Below, piece after piece: positions 38,701-51,797 of a stretch of DNA of 64,000 nucleotides. The translations under genes and the position numbers were made by a program. Origin of the DNA: Pelecanus crispus (Eukaryota > Chordata > Aves > Pelecaniformes > Pelecanidae). The stretch covers positions 131,871,388 to 131,935,387 of the forward strand of contig NC_134644.1 in the NCBI RefSeq assembly GCF_030463565.1. The letters are read 5' to 3'. Positions within the stretch are counted from its first letter, which is position 1; every line of letters begins with the position of its first letter. The notes under the pieces were generated by a model, which saw nothing but the letters and a program-made list of their open reading frames with translations, was not told where the DNA came from and made no database searches.

Positions 38701-39399
38701 TAGAGTTAGATCTGATTGCCAAGATAGGATACGACCAGTTACATATATCTACCTCCTCTACTTCTAATGCAGTTTCATCTTAGTAGTAAGATTATAAAGG
38801 AAGGGCTTGTCTTTGAGGCACAGCTCTCTGGTGTTTATCCTGATACTCCTGAGCCTGTGTTTATCCTGGTGCTTCCACCTGGAGGTGCAATGAGACCTTC
38901 ACTTTGCACCCTGTTATCTTGAAGCTTAGGCAATGTTTATCCCTAAGAGACCAGCCTCCTATATATGTTTCTTAACAACTTAGAATGCACAAATTTTCAG
39001 TCTTAAGATTCCTATCTGTCAATTAAATTTTGAAATGTTATGAGGTAGATACTTTTCTTTCTGGTAACATTTGTATTGTTTCAATTTATTCCCTGTATTA
39101 AGTGATCAATATTTTCAATAAAAGTAGTTCAAAATCAGTTCTAGAGCCAGTTCCTTGAACAATTCACAGAGCTTGAGTAACCACACAGCTAATTTTAGTC
39201 ATAAATTACAATGATTGAAAGCTGTTTGTTGGTGACTAGTTGCTAAGTGCTCTTTGAAGAAAGTTACATTTGAGTCACAACTCAAAAAAGAGGTGCTGGC
39301 ATTATCATTGACAGTTGTTTGAAATCATTAGCTGAATGTTTAGTGTCAATCAAAAAACAAGACAGTGGGTATCATTTTGTGACTGTACAAAAAAAGTAT
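35713..39399. other. Intergenic, no gene recognised
   Basis: AT-rich. Two moderate ORFs (35970-36434 and 37226-37567, plus) have no recognisable motif and no coding-like context. A perfect 7-bp-stem hairpin (GTTTTAC, 6-nt loop, GTAAAAC) lies at 38338-38357. Confidence 0.4.
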
Positions 39400-39429
39400 G
39401 GTGCTCCCAAACCTTGAGTAATTTTTGTT

Positions 39430-40040
39430 GTTCGGGTAGCTATATCTCACAAGGGCATAGTCAAGTTAGAAAGGGTATAGAGAAAGGTAACTAAAATGAT
39501 CAAGAGAATGAAACAGCTGTGATTTGAGGAGACACAAAAGCCCGGGAGTCCTTAGTTTCCAGAGGAGGAGGCTGAGAGGGATGTGGTTGGGGTTTATCCT
39601 GTCATGAAGGCAGCAGAAAGGGTGAGCAGAGAACTGTTCATCAGCTCCCACAGCACTAGAACTAAGGCATGCTCAAAGAAACTAGTAGGAGAATGGTTAA
39701 ATAAAGATAAAAGGAAATACTTGATTACACAGCAGACAGTGGACTTCTGGCATTTGCTACCAAAAAAATTCATAAAAGCAGACGGTGTCAATAGGTTCAA
39801 AAAGGGATTAGACAAAGTAATGTCTCCTTAAAGAGGCACAGAAAAGGACAGGCAGAAATGTACCCTCTAACACTCCTAATACATTTCTGTGTGCTGGGGA
39901 AATACACAGGTAAAAGACTACAGAAAAGAGCCAGGCTCACGTGGTCTTCCTGAATAGCATCTCCTGTTGCCTCTCTCGGAGCATATTGGGCTAACTGGAA
40001 TCACTGGTCTGTTGTAGTATGGCATGTCTTATATTCTTAA
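39430..40040 (+). mobile_element. Old CR1 3' region (plus)
   Basis: A degraded frame at 39583-39831 ends in the CR1-type C-terminus (VDFWHLLPKKFIKADGVNRFKKGLD). It is followed by a 3' UTR ending 'cactggtctgttgtagtatggcatgtcttatattctt', as in older CR1 subfamilies whose tail differs from the ATTCTATG type. The left edge is approximate. Confidence 0.75.
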
Positions 40041-42017
40041 GAAAAAACATTTTGTTTGTGCCCTGTTCTAGACACACCTCCTTGATGTTAATAACTACAA
40101 TCCCCCTTCCTGGTATTAAAGAACATCTTTGTGTTTAAGGTAATTTAAATTCATTGGTCTACTTCTTACCAATACAGACTGAAACTGAGTGAATCTATAA
40201 TATAATATGATATAAGTATATGATCTATACTTAATGGCTATATACTGTAAGCATAATATATTAAATTACTTGGGATATAATCATAGAAGAATGGACAAAG
40301 AAGGGCTAAAGGCTCAATAAAAACAGGTTCTAGAACTTTAGAAATGATGGACGTGTCAGTTCTAACAACCTGAGATGAAGATGCATAGAAAATTAATTAT
40401 TACTGGATTATCTATGCCTCATCCTGAAATAGCAATACAATCACATATCTGATAAGCAGACTGACAGAAGAATCAAGCATACAAAATACATGTGGATTAG
40501 TAGCACGGTGCCAAGCATGTGCAATGTGAACTTGGTTCACCTGCAGAAATAAAAAAGTCCCTGTAATTCCACAGAAAAGTAGAATCACAGGATCCTAAAC
40601 CCACAGGTTATTTCATGGATAAGCAGGGCACGTTTCCATGCTGGCACCTGTTTGCAAAGGGCAAATACACATGTCATACAGACATATGCCCATGCTGTAA
40701 GAGAGAAGCCTATTTTGCTCTCTTGAGGAATCACAAGGCAGAAGGTAGAACCCACGCAGCTTTCTAATTGATCCAGCCACTTGGATGGACGACAGGCTGT
40801 CTCATATATGTACAGCAGATTATAGAGACCCTCAATAACTCTCACTCTACAGGTTTGGCCATATTTCATCATTCACAGAGCGATTTTATGAGCAGTATGT
40901 ACACAGCTCAAGAATACTCAGCAGTTATTTATTGGCTAACACAAAGGATAAAGAGCTGGGACTAACATGCAGCTAAGCTAAGCATTAATACGCTCACCCT
41001 TGTCTTCCAATTTTGTATTTTTTTTCTTGCTATTTTCTCTCCTTCAGTTACTAGCAATTGCCACCTCAATAATTACATTTTGCCTGTGGTTTTACTTTTA
41101 TTATCTTGCATGGCTTTCACTCATGTACTGTATTGAAGCTAAAAACCAATCTCCTTGAAGCATTAAGCCGCAGATGTGATGCACCAAACTGGACTCTGGG
41201 TCACAGAGAGCTGAATCTGAATCCTTGGGCTGAATTACATCTTCTGTCTGGGTCATTCTTTGAGTAAGTTGGCTCTGGACTTTTCTTGCTTCTGCCAAAG
41301 GTATGGTGTCCCCTTTTTCTTTTGCACAGTTCTTAAAACCTGTATTTGCCTTTTCTACTTCTATACAGTAGTGTGGCATAATTTAATTACTGTATATGAA
41401 ATCCATTTGTTATGCTGATGTAGAAAGTTATTTAAAATGGTTCATACTTTTGCTTGCAACTCTGAGATCAAATGATTGTAAAAATAATTAAGTAATTAAT
41501 TCTTCCAGCTGACACTAGTTGTGTCTGAACCAAGCATAAGTGAAATACTGAACAGAAAGATGGAAAATCCATTCTGCATATTGTGGTATGGAGGCTGGTG
41601 TCTGAATTTAGATTACAAATTTAGGCTTGAAACATCTTATTTACCATAGGAGTATTTACCTGGTATCCTGCTCATAAAGTGATTAGTTGCTGAGTGGCAG
41701 AGCCAGCCTGTGTTAATTCAGAAATCAACTGTAATCTATAAGAACAGCATCGTGGTAATAAGCAATAAGCAAAGGTCATTGCAGTGTGGTTTCTGCATCA
41801 TGCTGTTCATAAACAGTCAGGTGCTCAGAATGCTATACTTCCAATAATAGCTTCAGGCAAGGCATCCTGCAATTTAACTCCTTACAACATGCTGAGAACA
41901 CAGTAAATGAAAGTACACATTAGTCAAAATTCAGTGGGCAGTCTAGAATTAAGTATTTCACCAATTATCCTTCAGTCTTGGCAGTCAAACATTTCAGAAT
42001 GCCAGTATGGTCAAAAT
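40041..42017. other. Intergenic, no gene recognised
   Basis: AT-rich sequence. 'agaatcacaggatcc' near 40581 hints at a tiny CR1 tail remnant but is too short to call. Confidence 0.4.
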
Positions 42018-42065
42018 CATAGAATCATAGAATGTTTTGGGTTGGAAGGGACCTTTAGAGGTCAT

Positions 42066-42731
42066 CTAGCCCAACGCCCCTGCAGCGAGCAGGGACAGCT
42101 TTAACCACATCAGGTTGCTCAGAGCCCCATCCAACCTGACCTTGAATGTTGCCAGGGATGGGGCCTCCACTACCACTCCGGGCAACCTGTCCCAGTGCTT
42201 CACCACCCTCATTGTAAACAATTTCTTCCTTATATCCAGTCTAAATCTATTCTTCTTTAGTTCAAATCCATTATTCCTTGTCCTGTCACAACAGGCCTTG
42301 CTAAAAAGATTCTCCCCATCCTTCCTATAGGCACCCTTTAAGTACTGGAAGGCTGCAATAAGGTCTCCTCGCAGCCTTCTCTTCTCCAGGCTGAACAACC
42401 CCAACTCTCTCAGCCTGGCCTCACAGGAGAGGTGCTCCAGCCCTCGGATCATTTTGGTGGCCCTCTTCTGGATCCGCTCCAGCAGGTCCATGTCCTTGTG
42501 CTGAGGGCCCCAGAGCTGGATGCAGTGCTCCAGGTGAGGTCTCACCAGAGCAGAGCAGAGGGGCAGAATCACCTCCCTCGACCTGCTGGCCACGCTGCTT
42601 TTGATGCAGCCCAGGATTCGGTTGGCTTTCTGGGCTGCAAGCGCACATTGTTGGCCCATGTCCAGCTTTTCATCCACCAGTACCCCCAAGTCCTTCTCTG
42701 CAGGGCTGCTCTCAATCTCTTCATCCCCCAA
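42066..42731 (-). pseudogene. CR1 ORF2 reverse transcriptase C-terminal segment
   Basis: A 221-residue frame with [48 protein letters not shown] and [15 protein letters not shown]. It ends at the ORF2 stop shortly before the 3' UTR. The frame differs from that of the preceding RT segment. Confidence 0.88.
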
Positions 42732-42830
42732 CCTTTACTGATACCGGGGGTTGCCCTGTCCCAGGTGCAGGACCTTGCACTTGGCCTTGTTGAACCTCTC
42801 CAGCTTGTCCAGGTCCCTCTGGATGACATC

Positions 42831-43328
42831 TCATCCTCCTGGTGTGTCAACTGCACCACTCAGCTTGGTGTCATCTGCAAACTTGCTGAGGGTGCACTCG
42901 ATCCCACTGTCTGTGTCATTGATGAAGATGTTAAATAGCACCGGTCCCAGTACGGACCCCTGAGGGACCCCACTTCTCACCAGTCTCCATGTGGACATCG
43001 AGCCATTGACCACAACCCTCTGGATGCGACCATCCAACCAATTCCTTATCCATCGAACAGTCCACCCATCAAACCCATATCTCCCCAATTTAGAGAGAAA
43101 GATGTTGTGGGGGACTGTGTCGAACGCTTTACAGAAATCCAAGTAGATGACATCCATTGCTTTTCCCTTGTCCACTGTTGCAGTTACTCCTTCATAGAAA
43201 GCCATTAGGTTGGTCAGGCAGGACTTGCCCTTGGTGAAGCCATGCTGGCTGTCTCGAATCACCTCCCTGTCCTCCATGTGCTTGAGCATATCTTCTAGGA
43301 GGATCTGTTCCATGATCTTCCCAGGCAC
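42831..43328 (-). pseudogene. CR1 ORF2 reverse transcriptase, N-terminal and palm segment
   Basis: A 165-residue frame with [48 protein letters not shown] and FADDTKL, the conserved RT blocks of CR1. It breaks just after FADD. The C-terminal RT block continues in the frame 42731-42066. Confidence 0.88.
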
Positions 43329-43628
43329 AGAGGTGAGGCTGACAGGTCGATAGTTCCCAGGGTCCTCCTTTCTTCACTTTTTAAAAATGGGCACAACATT
43401 ACTCTTTTTCCAGTCAGCAGGGACTTCACCGGACTGCCATGACTTTTCAAATATCATGGAGAGTGGCTTGGCAACTACATCAGCCAATTCCCTCAGGACT
43501 CTGGCATGCATCTCATCAGGTCCCATAGACTTGTGTACATTGAGGTTCTTTAGGTGGTCTCGAACCTGATCTTCCCTTACAGTGGGAGGGGCTTTACCCC
43601 CCTGGTCCCCATCTTTCGGTCCATCGAT

Positions 43629-44618
43629 TCAGGAGGGGTGAGGAGAGAAGTTGCCAGTGAAGACAGAGGCAAAGAAGTTGTTGAGTACCTCAGCCTTCTC
43701 CTCATCCGTTGATACAAGTTCGCCTTTCTTGTTCATCAAGAGGGGTACGCTTTCTTTAACCTTCCTTTTCTGGTTGATATACCTGTAGAAGCCCTTCTTG
43801 TTATTCTTTACATCCCTTGCCAAATTCATCTCCATCCTCACCTTGGCCTTCCTGACCTCCTCCCTAGACAACCGGGCCATTTCCCTGTATTCCCCCCAGG
43901 ACACCCCTCCCTGCTTCCACTGCCTGTGCAGTTCCCTCTTACTCTTTAGTTTGACCAGCAGGTCTCGACTCAGCCATGCTGGTCTCTTCCCTTCCTTGCC
44001 TGATATTTTACACTTGGGGACTGATAGCTCTTGTGCTCTATGGAAGGTGTCCTTAAAGATCTGCCAACTCTGTTCCGTTCCCCTGTCCCTGAGGACCGTC
44101 TCCCGGGGGGTCCTTCTGACTAACTCCTTGAAGAGCTGGAAGTTTGCTTTCCTAAAATTTAGGGTCCTGACTGTATTCCTCGCTTTTCCCATGTCCCTCA
44201 GGAGCATGAACTCCACCAATGCGTCATCACTGCAACCCAAGCTGCCTCCAGTCTTGACATCACCGATGAGCTCAGTTGCATTGGTGACCATCAGATCGAG
44301 TATCGCGTCCCCTCGGGTAGGTGTGTCTATTACCTGGCTTAGGAAGTTGTCATCTATGCATTCCAGGAATCTCCTAGATTGCCTACAGCTCGCCGTGTTG
44401 CTTTTCCAGCAAATGTCGGGGTGGTTGAAGTCCCCCAGCAGGACAAGAGTCTGCAAGCGCGAAGCCTCCCGGAGCTGGAGGAAGAAGGCTTTGTCAGCAG
44501 GCTCCCTTTGATCAAGAGGCCTGCAGTAGACACCAACCACAAGGTTCCCTTTGTTGCCTCTGTCTCTGACTCTTACCCATAAGCTTTCGACCTGCTTGTG
44601 GCTACTCTTCAGGGGCAA
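43629..44618 (-). pseudogene. CR1 ORF2 endonuclease and linker segment
   Basis: A 329-residue open frame holds the C-terminal half of the apurinic-type endonuclease (GDFNHPDICW carries catalytic Asp and Asn) and the linker to reverse transcriptase. The N-terminal part with the catalytic Glu (ITETWWDE) is in another frame at 45110-44676, so a frameshift lies near 44620-44680. Confidence 0.85.
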
Positions 44619-45115
44619 CTCTTCACACTGTATTGCTTTCTTTACGTAGAGGGCAACGCCTCTGCCCCTCCTTCCTCACCTGTCCCTTCTGAAGAGCCTG
44701 TAGCCATCAATAGCCACATTCCAGTCATGGGATTCGTCCCACCAGGTTTCGGTTATGGCAATCAGGTTGTAGCTGTCTAGTAGCACAGCAGCTTCCAGCT
44801 CCTCCTGTTTGTTCCCCATGCTGCGTGCGTTCGTGTAGAGGCATTTCATCTGGGCTGTTGGCCGTGTCACCTTCTTAGCGGAACATCCCTTGTTTCCCTC
44901 GGGGTGTTTCACGAAGGTTTCCTTGTGAGCTCTAACTATCTCAGGAGCCCCCGGCTCATCTCTGCCAGACTTTAACTGTACTGCAGTGTCCCCATCATGC
45001 CTCTGCGCAACAGGTTGAGGGCTCACAGTAGCACCCCGTCCCTCTAACCATTGCATACCATCCCACAGCTTGTCATAGGCAAGCCTGATACGTTCCCCCT
45101 CCCCCTTCACATCTT

Positions 45116-48100
45116 CACATCAAAATGCTGTGAAGACAAACCAAGAGCATAGTATATGGCATGCTTTGCTTTTGTAGCATTCATTTCATTAGAGAGGTCT
45201 AAAATTTCTTGATTATATTGCTTGTGACACGTGCAGTTATTAGAAGCCAATTCAATAACAGCTTTTTTAGCACCAGTTTGTATAACTTATGAATACATGA
45301 ATAGATGTACCATGCTATCATTTGGAATTTATACATAAAAATAACACCAAAATAAATGAGTACATGAGGGAAGTAAGAATAATTCTGAAGTTAGAAAATT
45401 GACCAGACAAATGTGAAATCAGCACACGAGCTGAGCACAGGTGATCATCCTAATGATAAAAAGTCACCTACTTTTGTGATCAAACTTTTCATTACACTCT
45501 GCAAAGGAGCTGCGTAAGGAATGCGCACCTCAGATTTTATTTGTCTCTTGGCCTATGCACAACATGGCATTTGTGCATGCAATACCATCAAGCGCAGGTA
45601 GCTACTTCCTATTAGAGATATTAAAATTCATGCTTTACTTCTCTGGTCATCATGATTAAAGCTTTTGCACATGCATGTCCAAGGAGGAAGGTGACCAAAG
45701 ACATTTGCACTTAATTCAGAAATGTAGAAGCAAAAGACAACTCCTAATAAAAAGGGCAATTCTAAAAGCAAAACACACACACACAATTTCAAAATTCTTT
45801 TTAAAAAGAGGAAAATTGTTAGAGAAAGGCAATCTATCTATGGACAGTCCTTTTGTTTGTTTTCTGGCTAGCACTGGGACTTTAATTTCCTGCAGTCTGA
45901 AAGCCTCATATGTGATTGCACTTCCATTTTCAGCTCAAAAATCCAGTATTCTCACAGACGTCCTGAAGTCTTCACATCTTCTGAAATGTACAAAGAAGAA
46001 GTCTGAACAGTTACAGACTTTACATTCTCTTGGATTTGGTGACATTTTAGCAATATTCAGCAGATGCAGAGGCTTCTGCCAGCTCAGAGAAATACCTTTT
46101 CCAGAAGAATACCTAATATATGTTTCCTTTGGAAGGAGATATAACAACTAGATGATACTGGACAGTCCCTTTTGTACAAAAAAAAAAACCCCTCTGTTGC
46201 CAGAGAACATCTCTTCATATCTAATTCCTAGTAAAAACCAACCATAAAGGTCAGGAAATATTTTTATTTTAAAATAAACATATTTTATAAACAAATTTTA
46301 AAAGAAGTTGCAGTCACTCATTACATATGCTTCACATTTTAAACAGAGGTGATTTGAAAGAACATTTCCAGTGTTGTTGTTCTGAAAATGCAGGTTCTAA
46401 AAGACAAGAGTATTCTCTTGGAAATGTGAGAGAATTTTAGAAGAAATCTCCCTTGTCTCCTAGATTCCAACAACCTTTTTTTTTTTCTTTGTTTTGGACA
46501 CACTGTTAGACAAGATTTTCATTAATCTGGGCTGCTAGAGGGCTCAGAAGTATATTTGGCTTTGAAAACATTTTGGTCTATTTGAGTTTTTTAAATGACA
46601 TACCATGGACTTCACTTTCAGCAAAAGACTGTACTTCTTAAATGTTTGTCCTCAAATCAGGGGGAAAAACTATATATAAAATGAAAATAAAATTAAAAAT
46701 AAATGTAGAAATGAAAGCCTATTTTCTGCCTGGCTGTGGTTTAAAATAAGTAGCAGAATACATGTGTCACTATAAACCTGCAATAATATTCATTTGGAAA
46801 TTTCAAGTCATTTGGAAATTTCAAGTCAGAATTAATTTAGAGGCACTCCACTAACAAAACCAAAGGGATGTTCTGAAGCAGTTTCTCATGGAAGCAGGTT
46901 ACAGCCCAGTGCATTGTAAGCTCTTTGTTTTTAACTTCTGAAAACCAAGTTCAAAGCTGCACAGTTCTTCTGCAAGTGCTTTTCCAAAATGAGTGAGGCC
47001 AAACGTAGCCTGGGAAGGAGCCCAGGACTGCTAACAGAGATTACCACTAAGAATGTCATTAATAAATAGTGGCTTTACTGCACTAAGGAGTGGAGATGAA
47101 GACGGATTAGAGGAAAAAAAGAAAGTGAGAGGTAATAAAAGAACATGGCTAAGGCTTTGACAGGTAAAAGGAGCTGGGGTAAATGAATCCTACTGGGAAC
47201 AGATAAGCAGCAGAAACTATAATCATTTCCCTGCAGACACTGTAGACCTGATATTATGCCACTATCAGTAAAGATCTTTGAAAGCCATTGTCAAAACACC
47301 TCCTGCTTGCAGAGGCTCACGAGCTACCTACCCATGCTGTGGTACGGGCAGCCCTAATCCCACTGGCAACAGCAAGGGAGTTGAGTGAACTCCACAGTGA
47401 AAAATCATTTACTAGGATTTTTCTTTAAGTGCTGAAAATGAAGCACCTGTATGCACAGAACTGCTTTGAAAGGAAAAATAAATTTGCGAACTGCTATGCT
47501 GTGCATCTGATGTCTGTCTTTATATCTCCTCTTACTCTGGCCTGAACATACAGAACTTCTTACAAAATCTATTGCAATGCCGTAAGGACGGTGTTTCCAG
47601 AATAGTCTGCTTATGTCTAATTTATTTTAATTTTAAAAATCAGTTTGGTAGTCTAATCTCTCATCACTTACATATGAATCCCTGAAGAGTAGAAGGATGT
47701 CACTTGCTGGCTTTTTTATCAGCTATTGCACAGCCGACACTTCCCAGATTCATAAAGATGTCACTTGTTTTATCTGATACCATAGATTCAAATGACGCCT
47801 TGCCCAGAGCATCCTGCAGTACTTGCACAGTGTGTGAAAGATCCTGCTTTTGTCTCAGATCTTTTCTCTCCTTTAAAGACCATTATTTATCACTTTGAAG
47901 CTCTGTTGTGTGCCCAAGTGCCATGGCCCCTCTTTTTTCCACCCACTGCCCCAACCACTTCCTTTCTACTCAACCAACAGAAAATCCCCCCATGCTCATT
48001 GCTGTATCAGAGCCCTCTCGTACCTTCCAACCAAGCCGCAAAGGCAGGGAGAGGCCAAGAGGCCAGCTCTTGGGTGGGAGAAGCTGCTCCCCCTTCCAAG

Positions 48101-48647
48101 TCTCGTGTTACCCTTCGTTGAGGGTGTTTCTGCTTGGATTCTTCCAGCCTCCACTCCATCCTCTTCCACCATCTGCCCCAAAGCTCAGGGGAGCAGCATC
48201 ACATGAAGCACCGCCGGGGAGCCTGCTGGGACCTCCCTGCCCAGTCTGTCTCCCTCGTGGTGGCCTGGTTTCAGCTCCAGCACAGCCACCTCTCTCCTGG
48301 CCCTGGGTTTGACACTACCATCCTTCCTCTCCCAGGAGTAGACCTGCAAACTAACATCTAATGCCACCTGAGCAACACCCAGAATGGGTGCCATCAGCAG
48401 CTTAGTGTGGTCAGAAGGGGCTCTAAAGGAGAGGCAGGAGGGAGCAAGGTCTGGGCAGCTGGCTGTGCCCATCTTCACTTTCAGCTCTGGTTTGTCGTCT
48501 TCCTTGCCTCTGTACTAACTGTTCTTCCTCATCAACACTACCCTGTTGCACTTCTATCCATTCCCCCAGGCTCCTGCTCCTCAGCCAGAAGGCTGAAGAA
48601 GTGATAAGGGGGATGTACTGAGCTACCTAGACCGTCCTTTTAATGGT
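45116..48647. other. Intergenic, no gene supported
   Basis: Includes an AT-rich 158-residue ORF (45675-46151, plus) with no recognisable motif and an 18-bp tandem duplication. A pyrimidine- and C-rich block at about 47900-48600 gives long overlapping ORFs with no recognisable domain. Confidence 0.4.
46790..46825 (+). repeat. Perfect 18-bp tandem duplication
   Basis: TCATTTGGAAATTTCAAG occurs twice in direct succession. Confidence 0.9.
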
Positions 48648-49211
48648 TGTCCTGGTTTCGGCTGGGATAGAGTTAATTTTCTTCCTAGCAGCAGGCACAG
48701 TGCTGTGTTTTGGATTTAGTAGAAGAATGTTGATAACACGCTGATGTTTTTAGTTGTTGCTGAGTACTGCTTATGCTAGTCAAGGATTTTTTCAGCTTTC
48801 CGTGCTCTGCTAGGCGCACAAGAAACTGGGAGGGGGCACAGCCAGAATAGTTGATCCAAACTGCCCAAAGGGCTATTCCATACCATGTCATGCTTAGTAT
48901 ATAAACTGGGGGGGGGTTGGCCGGGGAGCAGCGATCGCTGCTCGGGAACTGTCTGGGTATCGGTCGGTGGGTGGTGAGCAATTGCATTGTGCATCACTTG
49001 CTTCATATATCATTAGTATTATTATCATTATTATACTGTTACTATTAGCATTACTATTTGACTTTATTTCAATTATTAAACTGTTCTTATCTCAACCCAG
49101 GAGTGTTTCTCACTCTTACTCCTCCAATTCTCTCCCCCATCCCATCGGGGTAGGGGGAGTGAGCGAGCGGCTGTGTGGTGCTTAGTTGCTGGCTGGGGCT
49201 AAACCACGACA
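48648..49211 (+). mobile_element. Solo LTR, copy 1 (plus)
   Basis: Runs from TGTCCTGG to CCACGACA, 564 bp, flanked by a 5-bp direct repeat ATGGT (48643-48647 and 49212-49216). It contains TATATAAAC, an ATT-rich segment and ATTAAA as possible poly(A) signal. No primer binding site follows, so it is solo. The CRE present in the other two copies is lost: the sequence reads CATGTCATGC where they have CATATGACGTCATGC. Confidence 0.92.
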
Positions 49212-49216
49212 ATGGT

Positions 49217-49660
49217 CCTGCAGAAACCCACCCTTTTTTGAAACGATGATCAGCCTGGACTAAAAGCCACTCTACAGCTCATCAGCATGTATTCTTGCAC
49301 AGTTCTCCTACACAACCTATGGCGCCATCAAAAGTCCCCAACAGTTGATGCTGCTGGATTCACACTCAAAGTGTGAGCCGAATGTCCGCTGGTGTGAGGG
49401 GCCTTCTGAGCCCCAGCCAGCCTTCCTTCCCCAGACACGACGCCTGCTCTGAAGGCTCCAAACACTTGGCGTGGCAGTAGTTGCTACCTTACCGCTCACT
49501 GTTCCCAGGGGAAACGTCGGGTGGGTGGAAAGCTCAGACGGCTGTAACAGACACCAGGCTGTCGCTCAGGGTATGGTTGAACCATTGCCACAGAATCTTC
49601 CACAGGGCAGGCTGGACTGAGGTGCCTGGCTCTGGTAGCACAGCGGACCCCCTGCAATAC
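49217..49660. other. Unassigned sequence between LTRs
   Basis: No gene or known repeat recognised. Moderately GC-rich. Confidence 0.35.
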
Positions 49661-50080
49661 CTGTCTTAGAACACCCGCAGCTGAACTGAGCGCGAGAGGA
49701 CTGATTTTTGATGTCTCATATAGTTTTATAGTTACATTATCAGTTTTATGCCGCGCCTAGAATTGGATAAAGTGAAACCAATAGCCAATTTTAATATAAT
49801 TACTCGTGAAATGATGAAGTGCAGCGCTCACGACGCGCTTCCGCCTACTTTCACAGGGCGTGCAAGACGCTGCTCAGAGAAACACATTTTTTGTTTGCAT
49901 CAGCTCTGGTGTTCTGAGCTATAAAAGCAGCCTGCCAAAGGGGGGTCAGTACTGACTTGGTACGCTGGTTACTCAATGGACCATTACTTCATTCAGTTAA
50001 AGAGACTCTCATGTTAGGATAAATATTGTCTCCTGTTCTTAATTCGACTCTTCAACCACTAGTTTGTTTCCATCACAGCC
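49661..50080 (+). promoter_or_regulatory. Promoter-like block, possibly an LTR of another ERV family
   Basis: Three CCAAT-type sequences (ATTGG 49762-49766, CCAAT 49778-49782 and 49785-49789) lie about 140 bases upstream of a consensus TATA box, TATAAAAG, at 49920-49927. Downstream the sequence is U5-like (GATAAATATTGTCTCCTG...) and ends near 50077 in ...CCATCACA. CpGs are enriched at 49740-49870. No target duplication or primer binding site could be fixed, so it could be a decayed solo LTR or an orphan host promoter. Confidence 0.45.
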
Positions 50081-51797
50081 GCGAACTGAAACCACAGTGC
50101 AGCCAGATAATTTCCTTCCATTTCCACTGCCCTGGTGGGGAGCGCTTCTGATCATCCTCAAGTGTACCATCCACACATCCTTTTATTTTCCAGAATCACC
50201 TTGCCTAAATATGGAAAGAAAAGAAAGGGACATGCATTTTTTAACTGATTTCTTTAAGATCTTGTTGGGCAATTAATTTAAAAGTAAGAGGTCTGTAGTT
50301 TCTTGCTTAGTTTCATAATTCTCTATTTCTACTCATAAACTCTCCTGGTCCCGCAAAGAATGACTTGAAATTACTCTGAAAATTACTGTCATGCTTTCTT
50401 AGTTCCTTTAAAAACTGTTTATACATCATATATCTCTACAGGAATAAGTTATTCTATTATTTAAACATAATTTATCATTCTTTGTTCTACTCTTGAAGTT
50501 CCAGATAATTATATACCACAGCTTAAACAGAGTACCCCTTCTCCTCTTTCCTAAAAAATCCCCATAATATTATTTCTAGTACTTATCTTTTCTGTAGTCT
50601 GACAAAAACTGTAATGTCTGTTTCTCCTTTTCATGTACCTGTATCTCCATCCATATTTGATATCTTTATCCAGTTGTCTTATTCCTCCCAGCTGGTATAT
50701 CACTCTGGTTTATACTTATATTTTCTCTGTCTTGTAAATGTGCTCTGTCCTCTCTTCTGAGTTTCTGTGTGCTTGTAAGGTTCGGGGTTTTTTTGTACTT
50801 TGCTTTACTGCAGGGTTTGGAGTTTGTCTGCTTTAACTTAATTCATTATGTATTTTGTTTTCTAAACATCCTGAGAAATGTGCCTGTCTGTGGAAAGGCA
50901 GAGTCCATTCTCCCAGGGGAAAAGAGGATGCACTCCTGCATCCTACACCACCCTGGCAGGCAGGGTGTCCCATGGCAGAGGTGACACCGGCACCTTCCAA
51001 AGGAGTGGAGCTGCCCAGGGCCCACCATGCAGGGTGATATTTCTGGGAGCCCCTATCAAATAATGCACTTCATCTAGGAGTGAAGCCCTGGACTTCGAGC
51101 TGTGACTGAGACATTTAATACAGACAAGATAAAATCTCTGTAGTTAGGCTTACATCTTGTTTATTTAGGGGCTGGTATTATCCATACTTGCTACCCACAG
51201 AGGTATCAGCATGACAACAGACTGGTTGAACACGTATAATTCACCGTTACACTACTTTCTGTATCCTTATCACATTGGAGGTACAAAACTGATTTGTTTA
51301 CATTGTCATTGCAAACCATCACTAAATTGATTTATGTTTTACTTTCTTCTTTAATAAGTTTTCTTCCAGAGCTTTCTTCTGATATTTCTTCCCAGACATG
51401 AAGCAAGGCAGAAGTTTCAGATATATGTCTTTTCTGATCTGTGACTGTCACCTCCAGACATCATCTAATAAAATAAGAATATTATTTCATGCATTAAACT
51501 GCTTTATTTTTCTATATTTATGTTTTATTATCAGGAATACTCTTCTTGTTTGACTGCAAATCATTTTCTTTGTGCTAACTGTGCTACCTTTTGTTATTAT
51601 TTATTGGTTTTATTTATTCCTCTTTCTTAGGTACTCCGACAACATGATGAATTGCTCTAACAAACAAGGGCTTCACCTTGTAGGTAAAAAAAGTAATTCA
51701 TACTTACAACTTGTACTTTTTCCTTTTGAAATCAGTGGGAGTTTTTTCATAGTTTTTGATGAGGCCATGGCAAATACCTATGCACTTCCACACATAT
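50081..51797. other. Intergenic, no gene recognised
   Basis: AT-rich, short chance ORFs only. Confidence 0.4.

Larger units (their letters stand above)
42018..45115 (-). mobile_element. CR1 retrotransposon carrying most of ORF2 (minus)
   Basis: About 3.1 kb on the minus strand. In order it shows endonuclease start (CLYTNARSMGNKQEEL, ITETWWDES) at about 44870-44680, LVLLGDFNHPDICW and the rest of endonuclease and linker (44618-43629), RT fingers and palm with FADDTKL (43328-42831), RT C-terminus (42731-42066), 3' UTR and octamer tail ending at 42018. At least three frame breaks separate the pieces. ORF1 is missing, so it is 5'-truncated. This is the most complete CR1 in the window. Confidence 0.93.

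Noticed and set aside
43798..44511. 237-residue plus-strand ORF
   Set aside because: Antisense shadow of the CR1 ORF2 endonuclease and linker on the minus strand.
45675..46151. 158-residue plus-strand ORF in AT-rich DNA
   Set aside because: No recognisable motif, no promoter or splice context, and Lys/Ser/Leu-rich composition as expected by chance.
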